Source: Caballeronia zhejiangensis (GTDB lineage: Bacteria > Pseudomonadota > Gammaproteobacteria > Burkholderiales > Burkholderiaceae). Taken from it: a DNA stretch of 64,000 nt. Positions within the stretch are counted from its first letter, which is position 1; every line of letters starts with the position of its first letter. The translations under genes were made by a program, and so were the position numbers. Positions 16,289 to 25,034 of this stretch are shown piece after piece. The stretch is from assembly GCF_000698575.1 (NCBI RefSeq), contig NZ_JFHD01000024.1, positions 1 through 64,000 on the forward strand. Reading direction: 5' to 3'. The notes beneath the pieces were generated by a model. The model was not told where the DNA came from and ran no database searches. It was given only the letters and a program-made list of their open reading frames with translations.

Positions 16289-17400
16289 ACGCCCTCGGCC
16301 CGCGACGCGCACATCCGCCACGATGACGCCGGCTTCGGCGCATCGACGGTATCACGCCACCAGCGCTCGCCGCGATGCGGCGCTTCGAGATCGAGCCGCT
16401 CGCCCATGCGCGGTGTCGCCACCGCGACGCCTCGCGCGAGCGCCAGGCCCGTCACGCGCTCGAAAGGTTCTTGCCACGGATGCATCGCGAGATCAAACGT
16501 GCCGTTGTGAATCGGCACGAGCCAGCGTCCGCGCAAGTCGATGTGCGCCTGCACCGTCTCCTCGGGCTGCATGTGCACGTACGGCCATTGCGGATCGTAT
16601 GCGCCGGTCTCGATCAGCGTGACGTCGAACGGGCCGAGGCGCTCGCCGATGGTCCCGAAGCCGTCGAAATAGCCGGTGTCGCCGCTGAAGAACACGCGCA
16701 CGTCATCGTCGACGATGACCCACGACGCCCACAGCGTGCTGTTGCCATCGAAGAGACTGCGGCCGGAGAAGTGCTGCGCGGGCGTGGCGGTGAACGTCAG
16801 GCCGTCGATCTGCGCGCTTTGCCACCAGTCGAGCTGACGCACTTTTGCGGCATCGATGCCCCATTCGATCAAACGATCGCCGACGCCCAGCGGCGTGAGA
16901 AAGATCGCTGTCGTCGAGGCAAGCGCAAGCACGGTTTCGCGATCGAGATGATCGTAGTGATCGTGCGACAGGACCACGCCGCGCAACGGCGGCAGATCGC
17001 CAAGCGCGATGGGCGGCGCGTGAAAGCGCTTCGGCCCGACGTTCTTGAACGGCGACGCGCGCTCGCCGAACACCGGGTCCGTCAGCCAGTATTCGCCGCG
17101 CAGCTTGAGTAGCATCGTCGAATGGCCGAGGCGGAAAAGGCTGCGGTCGGGCGCGGCATCCAGATCGGCGCGGGTGAGGGTATCGACGGTCGGCGCTTGC
17201 GTCGGCATCGTGTTGCGCGGTTTGTGGAGCAGCATGTTCCACATGATGCGCAGCGTCTTGCCGAAGCCTTCGACAGGACGCGGCTTCACATTGCGAAAGC
17301 GCTCGCCGTCATGTTGCGGCGATGCGCTCGACAACGCGCGTCCGCGCTTTGCTGCGGCGAAACCCAGGGCACGGCTGATGCGATCGGCGAACGAAGTCAT
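16279..17400 (-). CDS. MBL-fold metal-dependent hydrolase (UlaG / NAPE-PLD like)
   Basis: A 373-aa protein with LGHSTMLLKLRGEYWLTDPVF followed by the metal motif LSHDHYDHLD (HxHxDH), then FSGDTGYFDGF (metal Asp) and LVPIHNGTFDL (late metal His). This is the set for a two-metal beta-lactamase-fold hydrolase of the lactonase/phosphodiesterase-like group. N-terminal residues 1-65 are an extension with MWNMLLHKPRN, seen in this subfamily; I see no clear signal peptide. It is divergent from a TetR regulator 96 bp away with a palindrome between them, so it is probably the TetR target. Confidence 0.9.
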   Translation of the reverse strand: MTSFADRISRALGFAAAKRGRALSSASPQHDGERFRNVKPRPVEGFGKTLRIMWNMLLHKPRNTMPTQAPTVDTLTRADLDAAPDRSLFRLGHSTMLLKLRGEYWLTDPVFGERASPFKNVGPKRFHAPPIALGDLPPLRGVVLSHDHYDHLDRETVLALASTTAIFLTPLGVGDRLIEWGIDAAKVRQLDWWQSAQIDGLTFTATPAQHFSGRSLFDGNSTLWASWVIVDDDVRVFFSGDTGYFDGFGTIGERLGPFDVTLIETGAYDPQWPYVHMQPEETVQAHIDLRGRWLVPIHNGTFDLAMHPWQEPFERVTGLALARGVAVATPRMGERLDLEAPHRGERWWRDTVDAPKPASSWRMCASRAEGVHD

Positions 17401-17472
17401 GAACGTGAAGGGACGTGAGCCCGAAGCGGAAAGTAGACTGCACAGTGTAGTTTAATTTTGAGAGAAAAGTAA

Positions 17473-17482
17473 ACCGATCGGT
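17473..17482. promoter_or_regulatory. Candidate TetR operator (ACCGATCGGT)
   Basis: A perfect 10-bp palindrome lies in the 96-bp gap between the leftward MBL hydrolase and the rightward TetR gene, 13 bp before the regulator start. TetR-family regulators often bind such palindromes in their divergent promoters. A second palindrome core (ACTG-CA-CAGT) lies about 35 bp to the left. Confidence 0.5.
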
Positions 17483-17495
17483 GTAAAATGTGGGG

Positions 17496-18140
17496 ATGGA
17501 TTCAAGCGACATCAACGACATTCCCCAGCGTCTGACTGACCGGAAGCGCGCCGCGATCGTGAACGCGGCCGTTGCGGAGTTCATCGCCGCGGGCTACGAC
17601 GCCACCAGCATGGACCGCATCGCCGCGCGCGCGGGCGTTTCCAAACGCACTGTCTATAACCACTTCGAGAGCAAGGAGGCGCTGTTCGCCGCGATCCTGC
17701 ATCGGCTATGGGATACGAGCGAGACCGGCGATGCGGTGGCTTATAGCGCGAGCGAACCGTTGCGCGCGCAACTGCTCGCGATGCTCACGCGCAAGCTGCG
17801 CCTCATGAACGATGAGGCCTTTCTGTCGCTCGCACGCGTGGCGATCGCGGCGGGCATTCACTCGCCCGAGCGCGCGCGGGATATGGTGGCGCGCATCGGC
17901 GAACGCGAGGAAGACGTGACGGCCTGGATTCGCAAAGCCGCCGCCGATGGCCGGCTCGCAGTCACCGACCCTGTTTTCGCAGGGCAGCAACTGCATGGCA
18001 TCGTCAAGGGTTTCGCGTTCTGGCCGCAAGTGACGATGGGCCAGCCGCCGTTATCGAAGAGCGAGCAAAAGAAAGTGGCCGAAGCCGCCGCCGACATGTT
18101 TCTAGCACGCTACGAACGCGCTGCGCCCAAACACGGGTGA
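17496..18140 (+). CDS. TetR/AcrR family transcriptional regulator
   Basis: ATG 17496 is preferred to GTG 17490 (about 214 aa). The N-terminal domain has the TetR signature: RKRAAIVNAAVAEFIAAGYD, then TSMDRIAARAGVSKRTVYNH and FESKEALFAAIL. The C-terminal domain (QLHGIVKGFAFWPQVTMG) resembles the AefR-like TetR_C group. It is divergent from the MBL hydrolase with an ACCGATCGGT palindrome between, so it probably represses itself and the hydrolase in response to an unknown ligand. Confidence 0.92.
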   Translation: MDSSDINDIPQRLTDRKRAAIVNAAVAEFIAAGYDATSMDRIAARAGVSKRTVYNHFESKEALFAAILHRLWDTSETGDAVAYSASEPLRAQLLAMLTRKLRLMNDEAFLSLARVAIAAGIHSPERARDMVARIGEREEDVTAWIRKAAADGRLAVTDPVFAGQQLHGIVKGFAFWPQVTMGQPPLSKSEQKKVAEAAADMFLARYERAAPKHG

Positions 18141-18304
18141 CGCAGCATCCGCGAAGAAGCCGAACGTTCATGCGCGAACCCGAATAAGCAGATTTCGCCG
18201 CGATTAAGGTATAGGGTCTAAAAGTGCGCGGATTCTTGCGCACGGCGTTCACCTGGCGGTTTTTATCGTCGGGCAGCGGTAAGCCTTCGTCGAAGGAGAA
18301 AGTC

Positions 18305-18571
18305 ATGAAGACCGTCCTCGTTACGACCACGCTTGTGGCCGCGTTTTCCCTCGTCGCCCTCACTCAGGCGCAAGAGCCGAGCGATACCCTGCAGTCCATC
18401 CCCGCACCCGTTCAGCAGAACGCGCAGGGCGCCGCGTCGTCCGGCGACACGGCCTATGGCGGCGTGGCACCGGGGCAGAGCAGGAGCGGGAGAACAGCGA
18501 ACTGGACCGGCGGCACGCAGAGCAATTGCAGTCCGCGACCGTTCTGCAACGTCTATTCGGGCGGACAGTAA
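18305..18571 (+). CDS. Small secreted protein, 88 aa, unknown
   Basis: ATG 18305 follows GAAGGAGAAAG, a strong ribosome site. Residues 1-22 form a clear signal peptide (KTVLVTTTLVAAFSLVAL, then TQAQ|E). The mature part is about 66 residues, low-complexity (Gly/Ser/Gln), with two Cys (NCSPRPFCN) that could form a disulfide. No domain is recognised; Burkholderia genomes carry many such short exported proteins. It stands alone between the TetR gene and the ProQ-like gene. Confidence 0.75.
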   Translation: MKTVLVTTTLVAAFSLVALTQAQEPSDTLQSIPAPVQQNAQGAASSGDTAYGGVAPGQSRSGRTANWTGGTQSNCSPRPFCNVYSGGQ

Positions 18572-18688
18572 GCGCGACGCTGAGAGGGCGGTTTTTTCGG
18601 ACCGATGCTCGCCCGAAAAAGCCGCCCGCAACGAGGCCGTCACCGGAGGCTGTTAAAATCGCGATACGTTTTCTACGGGCACGATGTG

Positions 18689-19255
18689 ATGGGCTTCGAA
18701 CAACTCGCCGGACTGAAAGAGCAACTCGCAAAACAGGCTGCTGCCAGCAACGCAGCGAAGAAGAAGGCGCCGCGCGTGCGGCGTCCCGCGCCGGCGGGCG
18801 CGAAGGCGGCGGCTCCGTCCAAACCCGCGGCGGCCGCGTCCAGGCCTGCCGCGGCGCCATCGAAGCCGGTTGATCCTGTCGTGCATACCATCGGTAAGCT
18901 GCAGAAGCGTTTTCCGCTCGCATTTCCGAAGAATCCCGCGCCTAAGGTTCCGCTGAAGGTCGGCATTTTCGAAGATCTGATGAAACACGCGGAAGAACTC
19001 GGACTCAACGAGAAAGAACTGCGTGCGGCGATCAAGGTCTGGTGCCGCGGCAACCGTTACTGGACCGCGCTCGTGCAAGGTGCGCCCCGACTCGATCTGA
19101 CTGGCGCGCAAGCGGGCGAAGTATCGTCGGCGGATGCGGAACGCGCCGTTTATCTGGAAACGAATCGACTGGCGCGCTCGGCTTCGGCGTCGGCGTCGGC
19201 TTCGGCCACCGCTTCCGCTCCGAAAGCCGCAGAGTCCGCGGAATCCGCCAAGTAA
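18689..19255 (+). CDS. ProQ/FinO-family RNA-binding protein
   Basis: The start ATG 18689 is chosen because the upstream frame is arginine-rich nonsense (188 aa from here). Residues about 20-65 are an Ala/Pro/Lys-rich basic linker. Residues about 75-140 are the ProQ/FinO domain (KLQKRFPLAFPKNPAPKVPLK, then LKVGIFEDLM and LRAAIKVWCRGNRYW), ending in an Ala/Ser tail. These proteins are RNA chaperones that bind structured 3' ends and small RNAs. It has no ribosome site as strong as its neighbours' and is likely monocistronic. The terminator-like stem at 19381 belongs to the convergent porin. Confidence 0.88.
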   Translation: MGFEQLAGLKEQLAKQAAASNAAKKKAPRVRRPAPAGAKAAAPSKPAAAASRPAAAPSKPVDPVVHTIGKLQKRFPLAFPKNPAPKVPLKVGIFEDLMKHAEELGLNEKELRAAIKVWCRGNRYWTALVQGAPRLDLTGAQAGEVSSADAERAVYLETNRLARSASASASASATASAPKAAESAESAK

Positions 19256-19380
19256 CGCGAGACGCGACACCGCGCGCAGTTCGCATCGCGCGCGGGTTTC
19301 CCTTTTCCTTTCGCGCTAGTCCAAAAGTTCGTTATAGCGTGGCCCGAATGCTTCGCTATCCGAATCATAAAGGGCGCAAA

Positions 19381-19408
19381 AAACGCGACGCCTTTCAGCG
19401 TCGCGTTT
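19381..19408 (-). terminator. Rho-independent terminator of the porin gene
   Basis: AAACGCGACGC / GCGTCGCGTTT form an 11-bp stem. On the minus strand the stem runs into a TTTTTT stretch (AAAAAA at about 19378-19383 on the plus strand). It lies about 20 bp past the porin stop. It may also serve the convergent ProQ transcript. Confidence 0.7.
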
Positions 19409-19426
19409 CTTCGAATCAACCTTCGA

Positions 19427-20581
19427 TCAGAACCGGTGACGCAGACCGACGCGCGTCACGAACTGCGTGTTCGCGCCCGCACTGCCGATGAACGACGCCG
19501 ACGAGCCGATCTCCGCTTGCACCGGCGTGCCGTTGTTGCTGCCCGACGCCTTCTGATACGCGCCGCTCGCATAAACATCGGTGCGCTTCGACAGCGCGTA
19601 GTCGACCACGGCGTTGATCTGATGCCACTTGCCTTCGAGGTTGCCGCCGAGATCGGAGAACGTGTAGCCGAGGCCCGCGTTCAGCGCCGGCGTGAACGCG
19701 TACTTGCCGCCGATTTCATAGTTGTTCAGGTTCGACGATGCAGCCGTGATCGGCTCGAAGCGCGTATGCGTCCAATTCGCCCAGATCGTCGCGGCGGCGA
19801 TCGTGTAACGCGCGCCGATACCGTACGTTTCCAGATCGCGCAGCCCTTGCGTGTTCACGTTCGCGATGCTCACGCTGAACGCCGGCGTCGCCCCATTCGG
19901 ATAGCGGATGTTCGTGTACGCCGCGCCGATGCCGAACGGGCCTTGCGCATAGTTCAAACCGAAGCTGTACGCGCTTGAGGCGCCTTGCACGGCAGACGTG
20001 CCCGTTCCCGTCGTGGGCGAACCCGCGAAGTTCGTCGAGTTCGAGAAGCCATACATCGCGCCGAACGTCACGCCGTGGAAATTGGCGCTGCTGAACTTGA
20101 CCGCGTTGTTGATGCGGCTCGACGTCAGCTGATCCAGATCGTTGATGTGATACGCGTAATTTCCGGCGGCCGTCTGGCTGCCCATCGTGTAGTTGCTGCT
20201 GAGATAGTCGGTCGAGAACGAGTATTGACGGCCGAAGGTCAGCGAGCCGAAATCGGTCTTCGCCAGACCGACATACGCCTGACGGCCGAACAACGCGCCG
20301 CCCTGCCCGAGCGTGCCGTCGCCGCTGTTGAAGCCGCTTTCGAGCACGAAGATCGCCTTGAGACCGCCGCCCAGATCTTCCGTGCCGCGCAGGCCCCAGC
20401 GGCTACCCGACGCGACGCCGTCGCCGTACTTCACTAGGCTGTCGTGGCCGCTCGCGGTCGCGACTTTATTCGCATAGGTGATGCCCGCATCGATGATCCC
20501 GTATAGCGTGACGCTGCTTTGCGCGTGTGCCGCGATGCCGAACATGCCGAGAACGGCCGCCGCTACGATGTGCTTCTTCAT
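19427..20581 (-). CDS. Gram-negative trimeric porin (OmpC-like, Porin_4)
   Basis: ATG 20581 is used because it starts the signal peptide KKHIVAAAVLGMFGIAAHAQ|S (384 aa), preceded by GGAAGAAAGAAG. The mature protein begins SSVTLYGIIDAGITYANK and has repeated beta-strand signatures (LGGGLKAIFVLESGFNSGDG, RQAYVGLAKTDFGSLTFGRQ) and ends in LRHRF, the C-terminal Phe needed by the BAM machinery. This family gives 16-stranded trimeric channels for small solutes in the outer membrane. It is monocistronic, with a terminator downstream and a 480-bp upstream region that could hold its controls. Confidence 0.95.
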   Translation of the reverse strand: MKKHIVAAAVLGMFGIAAHAQSSVTLYGIIDAGITYANKVATASGHDSLVKYGDGVASGSRWGLRGTEDLGGGLKAIFVLESGFNSGDGTLGQGGALFGRQAYVGLAKTDFGSLTFGRQYSFSTDYLSSNYTMGSQTAAGNYAYHINDLDQLTSSRINNAVKFSSANFHGVTFGAMYGFSNSTNFAGSPTTGTGTSAVQGASSAYSFGLNYAQGPFGIGAAYTNIRYPNGATPAFSVSIANVNTQGLRDLETYGIGARYTIAAATIWANWTHTRFEPITAASSNLNNYEIGGKYAFTPALNAGLGYTFSDLGGNLEGKWHQINAVVDYALSKRTDVYASGAYQKASGSNNGTPVQAEIGSSASFIGSAGANTQFVTRVGLRHRF

Positions 20582-21065
20582 TCTTCTTTCTTCCTTGGTG
20601 TTGTCCGCGTGAAGCGGATGCCGCTCGACGCGGCCCGGTTCAGGAATCGCCGCCACGCATTCGTTGAGCGCGAGCGCGGCCATCCCGGCTTCGCGAAGGA
20701 ATTTCGCAAAGGTCGAGTGCTTCGTGATGGGTAGGGCACTTCGTCAGACGAAACGAGCGATGTCCCGTTGCAAGAACGCAGGCAAGTCGCGTTGCCTCGG
20801 CACCTTCGGCCGGCGACTGACGCTATAGCCGGTGGAATATAGCGCGTCGTCAGGTATCGGTAAATTCCGCGAAGCGCCTTGTAGCGTTTCTTCCACAGCA
20901 GCGTCACGAGCGGCACCCGATTCTCCATGCACCGTCTGCAACTAACGGTCCATCCCGCCGCACCACGGCCTGCGAACAGGCGCGCGCATTGCAACGCAGG
21001 GCAGGCGATCATGCAAGCAACGCGGGTGTGTCTTTAGATCGAACTCAAAAAACAAGGGAGACGGT
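20582..21065. other. Intergenic region upstream of the porin, 480 bp
   Basis: No supported gene. The left part must contain the porin promoter and leader; the right part contains the ribosome site (AAGGGAGAC) of the gene at 21066. Long porin leaders in this family can be targets of small RNAs, but I see no specific signal. Confidence 0.4.
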
Positions 21066-21683
21066 ATGACCGAGCAAAAACACCATGACGCCTGCCGAGC
21101 GGGCGTCGCGTTCATCGACGCGCAATTGACCGCGCTCCATGCCTACGCAAGCCTGCTGTCCGACTGGATCGAGCGCGGCGCGCCGCCGCCGGACTTCGCG
21201 AAGGCGCAGCCCCTACTTACGCGCAAGCGCTCGCATCCGGAAGCGCACGCGCACAGCGAGGACGGCACGCCCACCAAAAGCCCGCCGCCGGAAGACGCGC
21301 GGTCGTGGCCATCGTTCGATACGGCCGATGCGCGCATCGCGTTCGCGCTGACCGTGCCTTGCTCGAATGCGATCCTCGCGGTCGCCGAATACTTCGATAT
21401 CCATCGCTTGTCGGCGTCGCGCGCGCCCGAAGTGCAGTTCCTGATGCGTCTGCGCGATGCGGCCGTGAACGGCAATACGTTCAGCCTCGCCGGCGACGAC
21501 TACATGCCGCACGCTGCTTACGCCGGCTTGATCGTCGATCACTCGCTCGACGGAACGTTGCTCTTCAGCGATGGTGTGAAGCCGGGTTTCATCGAATTCG
21601 GCGATACGGTCGGCCTATTGCGCTATCTGACGAAGCTGTTGAGGAGCATGCAAACCGCGATCAGCGCGGGCGATGCGGGATGA
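21066..21683 (+). CDS. Hypothetical protein, 205 aa
   Basis: ATG 21066 has AAGGGAGAC upstream. The product is soluble: an N-terminal helical part (FIDAQLTALHAYASLLSDWI), a low-complexity Pro/Ser linker near residues 55-75 (EDGTPTKSPPPED), and a C-terminal part with alternating helices and strands (VAEYFDIHRL, LIVDHSLDGTLLFSDGV, FIEFGDTVGLLRYLTKLLRS). No family is recognised and no catalytic motif stands out. It is followed by another small unknown gene on the same strand 38 bp away. Confidence 0.6.
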   Translation: MTEQKHHDACRAGVAFIDAQLTALHAYASLLSDWIERGAPPPDFAKAQPLLTRKRSHPEAHAHSEDGTPTKSPPPEDARSWPSFDTADARIAFALTVPCSNAILAVAEYFDIHRLSASRAPEVQFLMRLRDAAVNGNTFSLAGDDYMPHAAYAGLIVDHSLDGTLLFSDGVKPGFIEFGDTVGLLRYLTKLLRSMQTAISAGDAG

Positions 21684-21721
21684 AGTATCCACGAACATGA
21701 TCGGGCGCGAAGTTTGCGCGT

Positions 21722-22003
21722 ATGACGGCGACACCAACCGGTCATACGAACATGGACGAATCGCTGAAACGCCTGCGGGAAAGAATCGCGAAGCAGATCG
21801 CCGAGCGCGAGGCCACGCTCGTCTCGATGCGTGAAAGCGCGACGCTCGCGCGCACGAATCACGATCGTGAACGCATTCTTCTGACGCTTGCCGTGCTCGA
21901 CGAAGAGCTCGCCGGATGGAAAAAGATCGCGGCGCGTGTCGAGCAGGCGGTTCTGTTCGAGCCGCGGAATCATCGCGCCATTCGCATGCCGGCAATGCGA
22001 TAA
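21722..22003 (+). CDS. Small coiled-coil hypothetical protein, 93 aa
   Basis: The frame from ATG 21722 encodes MTATPTGHTNMDESLKRLRE, then a long amphipathic helix rich in Arg/Glu (IAKQIAEREATLVSMRESAT, RERILLTLAVLDEELAGWKK). The product is mostly a single charged helix, so it may be a small structural or RNA-binding protein. An internal ATG at 21752 (MDESL) is an alternative start. The ribosome site is weak. There are no known homologous motifs. Confidence 0.4.
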   Translation: MTATPTGHTNMDESLKRLRERIAKQIAEREATLVSMRESATLARTNHDRERILLTLAVLDEELAGWKKIAARVEQAVLFEPRNHRAIRMPAMR

Positions 22004-22090
22004 GTCACTGCCGTTCGACGAGGAGCCCGCAAGCACGCGCGTTGAAATTGCTTCAACATGTAGCGAGATCCGCTTACATGGAGAACCGCA

Positions 22091-22951
22091 ATGACAGCTT
22101 CGAAAGGCAGCCACGATACGCCCGTCTGGTTCATCACTGGATGTTCGACCGGCTTCGGCCGCGAACTCGCTTCCGCCGTGATCGACAAGGGCTGGCGCGC
22201 TGTCGTGGCCGCGCGCAATCCGGATAGCGTCGGCGATCTCGTCGAGCGTGGCGAAGGACGAGCGATCGCCGTGCGTCTCGACGTCACGCGTGCCGATGAA
22301 ATCAAGTCTGCAATCGCCGATGCCTACGCCGCCTTCGATCATATCGACGTGCTCGTGAACAACGCGGGCTTCGGCTATCTCTCGGCTGTCGAAGAGGGCG
22401 AGGAAGACGAAGTGCGCGCGATGTTCGAAGCGAACTTCTTCGGCGCGGCCGCGATGATCCGAGCCGTATTGCCGCGTATGCGCGAGCGCCGCTCGGGACA
22501 TGTCGTCAATATCACATCCGTGGGCGGGCTGGTCGGCAATCCGGGCAGCGGGTATTACGCCGCGACGAAGTTCGCGCTCGAAGGTCTCGGTGAAGCGCTC
22601 GGACGCGAAACGGAAGGGCTCGGCATCAAGGTGACGGCGGTCGAGCCCGGCCCGTTTCGCACGGACTGGGCGGGCCGCTCGCTGAAGCAGACGCGCAATC
22701 CGATCGACGATTACGCGCAGACTTCGGGCACGCGACGCGCGGCGATCGCGGAGCGAAGCGGCAAGCAGCCGGGCGATCCGGCGCGCGCGGCGCAGGTCAT
22801 CATCGAAGCGGTCACATCGCCGGAGCCGCCGGGACATCTCGTGCTCGGCGGCCCCGGACTCGAACTCGTGCGCAACAAGCTCGCGAAGCTCAACGCCGAT
22901 ATCGACGCGTGGCAGGCGCGCAGCCAGTGGGCCGATAACCCGGTGCAGTGA
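22091..22951 (+). CDS. SDR family NAD(P)-dependent oxidoreductase
   Basis: A classical short-chain dehydrogenase (286 aa). TGCSTGFGREL is the TGxxxGxG nucleotide site, NNAGFGY the NNAG motif, and Ser in NITSVGG, Tyr and Lys in YYAATKFALEG form the catalytic triad. The likely cofactor is NADP(H), judging from an Arg-rich segment after strand 2 (VAARNPDS). The substrate is unknown. Its stop overlaps the GTG upstream of the M48 peptidase (GTGA), so the two are one transcript, although no functional link is evident. Confidence 0.9.
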   Translation: MTASKGSHDTPVWFITGCSTGFGRELASAVIDKGWRAVVAARNPDSVGDLVERGEGRAIAVRLDVTRADEIKSAIADAYAAFDHIDVLVNNAGFGYLSAVEEGEEDEVRAMFEANFFGAAAMIRAVLPRMRERRSGHVVNITSVGGLVGNPGSGYYAATKFALEGLGEALGRETEGLGIKVTAVEPGPFRTDWAGRSLKQTRNPIDDYAQTSGTRRAAIAERSGKQPGDPARAAQVIIEAVTSPEPPGHLVLGGPGLELVRNKLAKLNADIDAWQARSQWADNPVQ

Positions 22952-22953
22952 TC

Positions 22954-23517
22954 ATGAAGCGGCTCGCCGCGCAGGAACAGCGCATCCTCTCGCTCGTCGC
23001 CGACGATGCCGCTCTTCTGCACGTTGCAACGCCGCGCGTGCGCTTCGTGAATACGTCGAACGGACCGTGCTACGAAGCCTTGTTCAATCGCATCGAACTT
23101 GATCGCGCCACGCTCGCGTTGCCGGAGCCGTTGCTTCGTATCGTCGTGGCGCACGAAGTCGGGCACGCGACGCAACGCAAGACGATGCTGCTCGATTTCG
23201 CATGGACCGTGCTTTCAGTGATGATGCTGTTATCGGTACCGTGCATCGTCTTCGCGATTTCATCGGAAGATGATCTCTGGCGCATAACCTTTCCCGGTAT
23301 CGGCTTCGCGTTCACTTTGTTCGTCTGTCTGAAGATTTGGAGCGTGCGTGCCGCAAAACGCGCCGCCGCCTTCGAACTCGATGCGGATGCGAAAGCCGCC
23401 GCGCTTTGCGGCCCGGCATTGGCCCTGGCTGCGCTCGAAGCAATGGCGGCGCGCGGACATGTCGATGCAGCGCGCCTCGATGCGATGCGTGCGCGCCTCG
23501 TGTCGACGTCGCAATAG
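22954..23517 (+). CDS. M48-like membrane zinc peptidase
   Basis: ATG 22954 (187 aa) or GTG 22948. HEVGHATQ near residue 65 is the HExxH zinc motif and ELDADAKAA near residue 145 supplies the third ligand region (ExxxD) of M48 peptidases. Two hydrophobic segments between them (TVLSVMMLLSVPCIVFAISS and GIGFAFTLFVCLKIW) are membrane spans, so the active site probably faces the cytoplasm. This small form lacks the extra helices of HtpX or Ste24. It is cotranscribed with the upstream SDR. Confidence 0.8.
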   Translation: MKRLAAQEQRILSLVADDAALLHVATPRVRFVNTSNGPCYEALFNRIELDRATLALPEPLLRIVVAHEVGHATQRKTMLLDFAWTVLSVMMLLSVPCIVFAISSEDDLWRITFPGIGFAFTLFVCLKIWSVRAAKRAAAFELDADAKAAALCGPALALAALEAMAARGHVDAARLDAMRARLVSTSQ

Positions 23518-23529
23518 TTGCCGCGCGTA

Positions 23530-23700
23530 ATGCCTCGATGGGTAGCGTCGGGCTGGCGCTCGCGAAGCATCTCGTCGAATTGCATGGCGGCGCGATTTCC
23601 GTCGAAAGCGAAGGTCCGGGATCATCTCGTGAAGCCGGTCGATGGCGATGTGCTGGAACGCGTGCTGAATCTCGTGGCGCAACGAATCGAAGCGGCCTGA
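23530..23700 (+). pseudogene. Hybrid sensor histidine kinase remnant (ATPase G2 box joined to receiver tail)
   Basis: One frame reads GSVGLALAKHLVELHGGAIS then VESEGPG, the G1/G2-box end of a histidine-kinase ATPase domain. About at 23615 the sequence switches frame to DHLVKPVDGDVLERVLNLVA then QRIEAA and stop, the Lys-Pro end of a response-regulator receiver domain. The dimerisation domain, the rest of the ATPase and most of the receiver are missing. A deletion of a hybrid kinase therefore joined the two ends. A strong terminator follows. Confidence 0.8.
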
Positions 23701-23720
23701 CAAGACGCGTCATCCAACGA

Positions 23721-23757
23721 AAAGGCACGGGCGTCCTTAACGGACGCCCGTGCCTTT
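23721..23757. terminator. Bidirectional rho-independent terminator
   Basis: AAAGGCACGGGCGTCC / GGACGCCCGTGCCTTT form a perfect 16-bp stem around a short TTAAC loop, with an A-run before and T-run after. It serves the kinase-remnant side and the convergent small secreted gene. Confidence 0.85.
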
Positions 23758-23772
23758 ATGAGCCGTGCCGTC

Positions 23773-23952
23773 TTATTGCGTCTGCGAAGCGGGCGGTGTC
23801 GCCGACTTCTTGTGATGATGCTTCTGGCCTTTCTTTTTATAGGCGGGCCGCGGCTTGTTGTCGGGATACTCCGCGGCCGCGAACGACAGCGTCGGCGCGG
23901 CAAACGCCGCCAGCACCAGAAGCACGAGAGATTTCTTCAAGGACGTTTTCAT
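23773..23952 (-). CDS. Small secreted His/Lys-rich protein, 59 aa
   Basis: ATG 23952 opens a signal peptide (MKTSLKKSLVLLVLAAFAAP, then TLSFAAA|E). The mature part is about 35 residues and strongly basic (YKKKGQKHHHKKS), ending SQTQ. A His/Lys cluster such as this could bind metal or acid polymers, but this is speculation. A GGAG-rich site precedes the start on the minus strand (CTTGGAGGAGAT-like). It is followed by the strong bidirectional terminator, so it is monocistronic. Confidence 0.7.
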   Translation of the reverse strand: MKTSLKKSLVLLVLAAFAAPTLSFAAAEYPDNKPRPAYKKKGQKHHHKKSATPPASQTQ

Positions 23953-24233
23953 CGGGGACTCGCTTGGAGGAGATGGCCTTAGAAAGATGAATCGACATGC
24001 GCTTGAGAGACGCGCGGCATCGCCCGGTTCCTCGTCGTGTCGACGCCGCTGAGGCAACAGTATATTGCACAAAAAAAGGCAATTCATCAGTGGGCGGGCA
24101 TAAGGCGTTGAAGCAGCGGGATTTTTGTCGATTCGCACTGCTTTCATAAACGCCGATCCGCTGCCTGCCGTCCGCGACAAATGTCATCAACTGCATCTAC
24201 TATCGTGCCTGTTCTCAACTCAGGGACGATCCA

Positions 24234-25013
24234 GTGAAAGAAGACGACATCCGCAGGAATGCGTTCGCCATGCCTGTGCTCAATCCCGCTTATCCGCGTC
24301 CGCCGTTCCGCTTTCTCAATCGCGAGTACTTCATCATTTCCTACGAGACCGATCCCGACGCGCTGCGCGCCGTGGTTCCGGAGCCGCTCGAAGTGGATAA
24401 CGGTCTCGTACATTACGAATTCATTCGCATGCCGGATTCATCCGGTTTCGGCGATTACACCGAAAGCGGCCAGGTGATTTCCGTCATCGATCCGGATGGC
24501 AAGAAGGGCAGCTATACGCATGCGATGTATCTCGACGACGAAGGTCCGATCGCGGGCGGCCGCGAAATCTGGGGCTTTCCGAAGAAGCTCGCGTCGCCGC
24601 GTCTTGGCGTCGATGGCAAGGACACGCTGCTCGGCACGCTCGACTACGGCACGCAACGCATCGCGACGGGCACGATGGGCTACAAGTATCGTCCGCTCGA
24701 TCTCGAAGCCGAACGCAGGAAGCTCGCGGATACGCCGAACTATCTGCTGAAAGTGCTGCCGCATGTCGACGGCACTGCGCGCGTGTGCGAACTCGTGCGC
24801 TTCTTTCTGCGCGACGTGAGCGTGATCGGTGCATGGGAAGGTCCGGCCGCGCTCGAACTGCACGCTCATGCGCTCGCGCCGGTCGCTGATTTGCCGGTGC
24901 GCAAGGTCGTCGGCGCGCGGCATGTCATCGCGAATCTCACGCTCGATATCGGCGAAGTCGCATACGACTATCTCGCGCCGCCCGATGAACTCAAGCTCGC
25001 GGTCAACCAATAG
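24234..25013 (+). CDS. adc: Acetoacetate decarboxylase
   Basis: GTG 24234 with AGGGACGA upstream (259 aa). The family hallmark EIWGFPKKLASP with the Schiff-base lysine (K117/K118) is present, as are GSYTHAMYLDD before it and VRFFLRDVSVIGAWEGPAAL after it. It converts acetoacetate to acetone and CO2 in the cytoplasm. It is the first gene of a cluster with 3-hydroxybutyrate dehydrogenase (21-bp gap) and a patatin-like protein (15-bp gap). This cluster is known from Burkholderia and points to polyhydroxybutyrate or ketone-body turnover. Confidence 0.95.
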   Translation: MKEDDIRRNAFAMPVLNPAYPRPPFRFLNREYFIISYETDPDALRAVVPEPLEVDNGLVHYEFIRMPDSSGFGDYTESGQVISVIDPDGKKGSYTHAMYLDDEGPIAGGREIWGFPKKLASPRLGVDGKDTLLGTLDYGTQRIATGTMGYKYRPLDLEAERRKLADTPNYLLKVLPHVDGTARVCELVRFFLRDVSVIGAWEGPAALELHAHALAPVADLPVRKVVGARHVIANLTLDIGEVAYDYLAPPDELKLAVNQ

Positions 25014-25034
25014 CAACGGCAAAGGAGTATTCAC

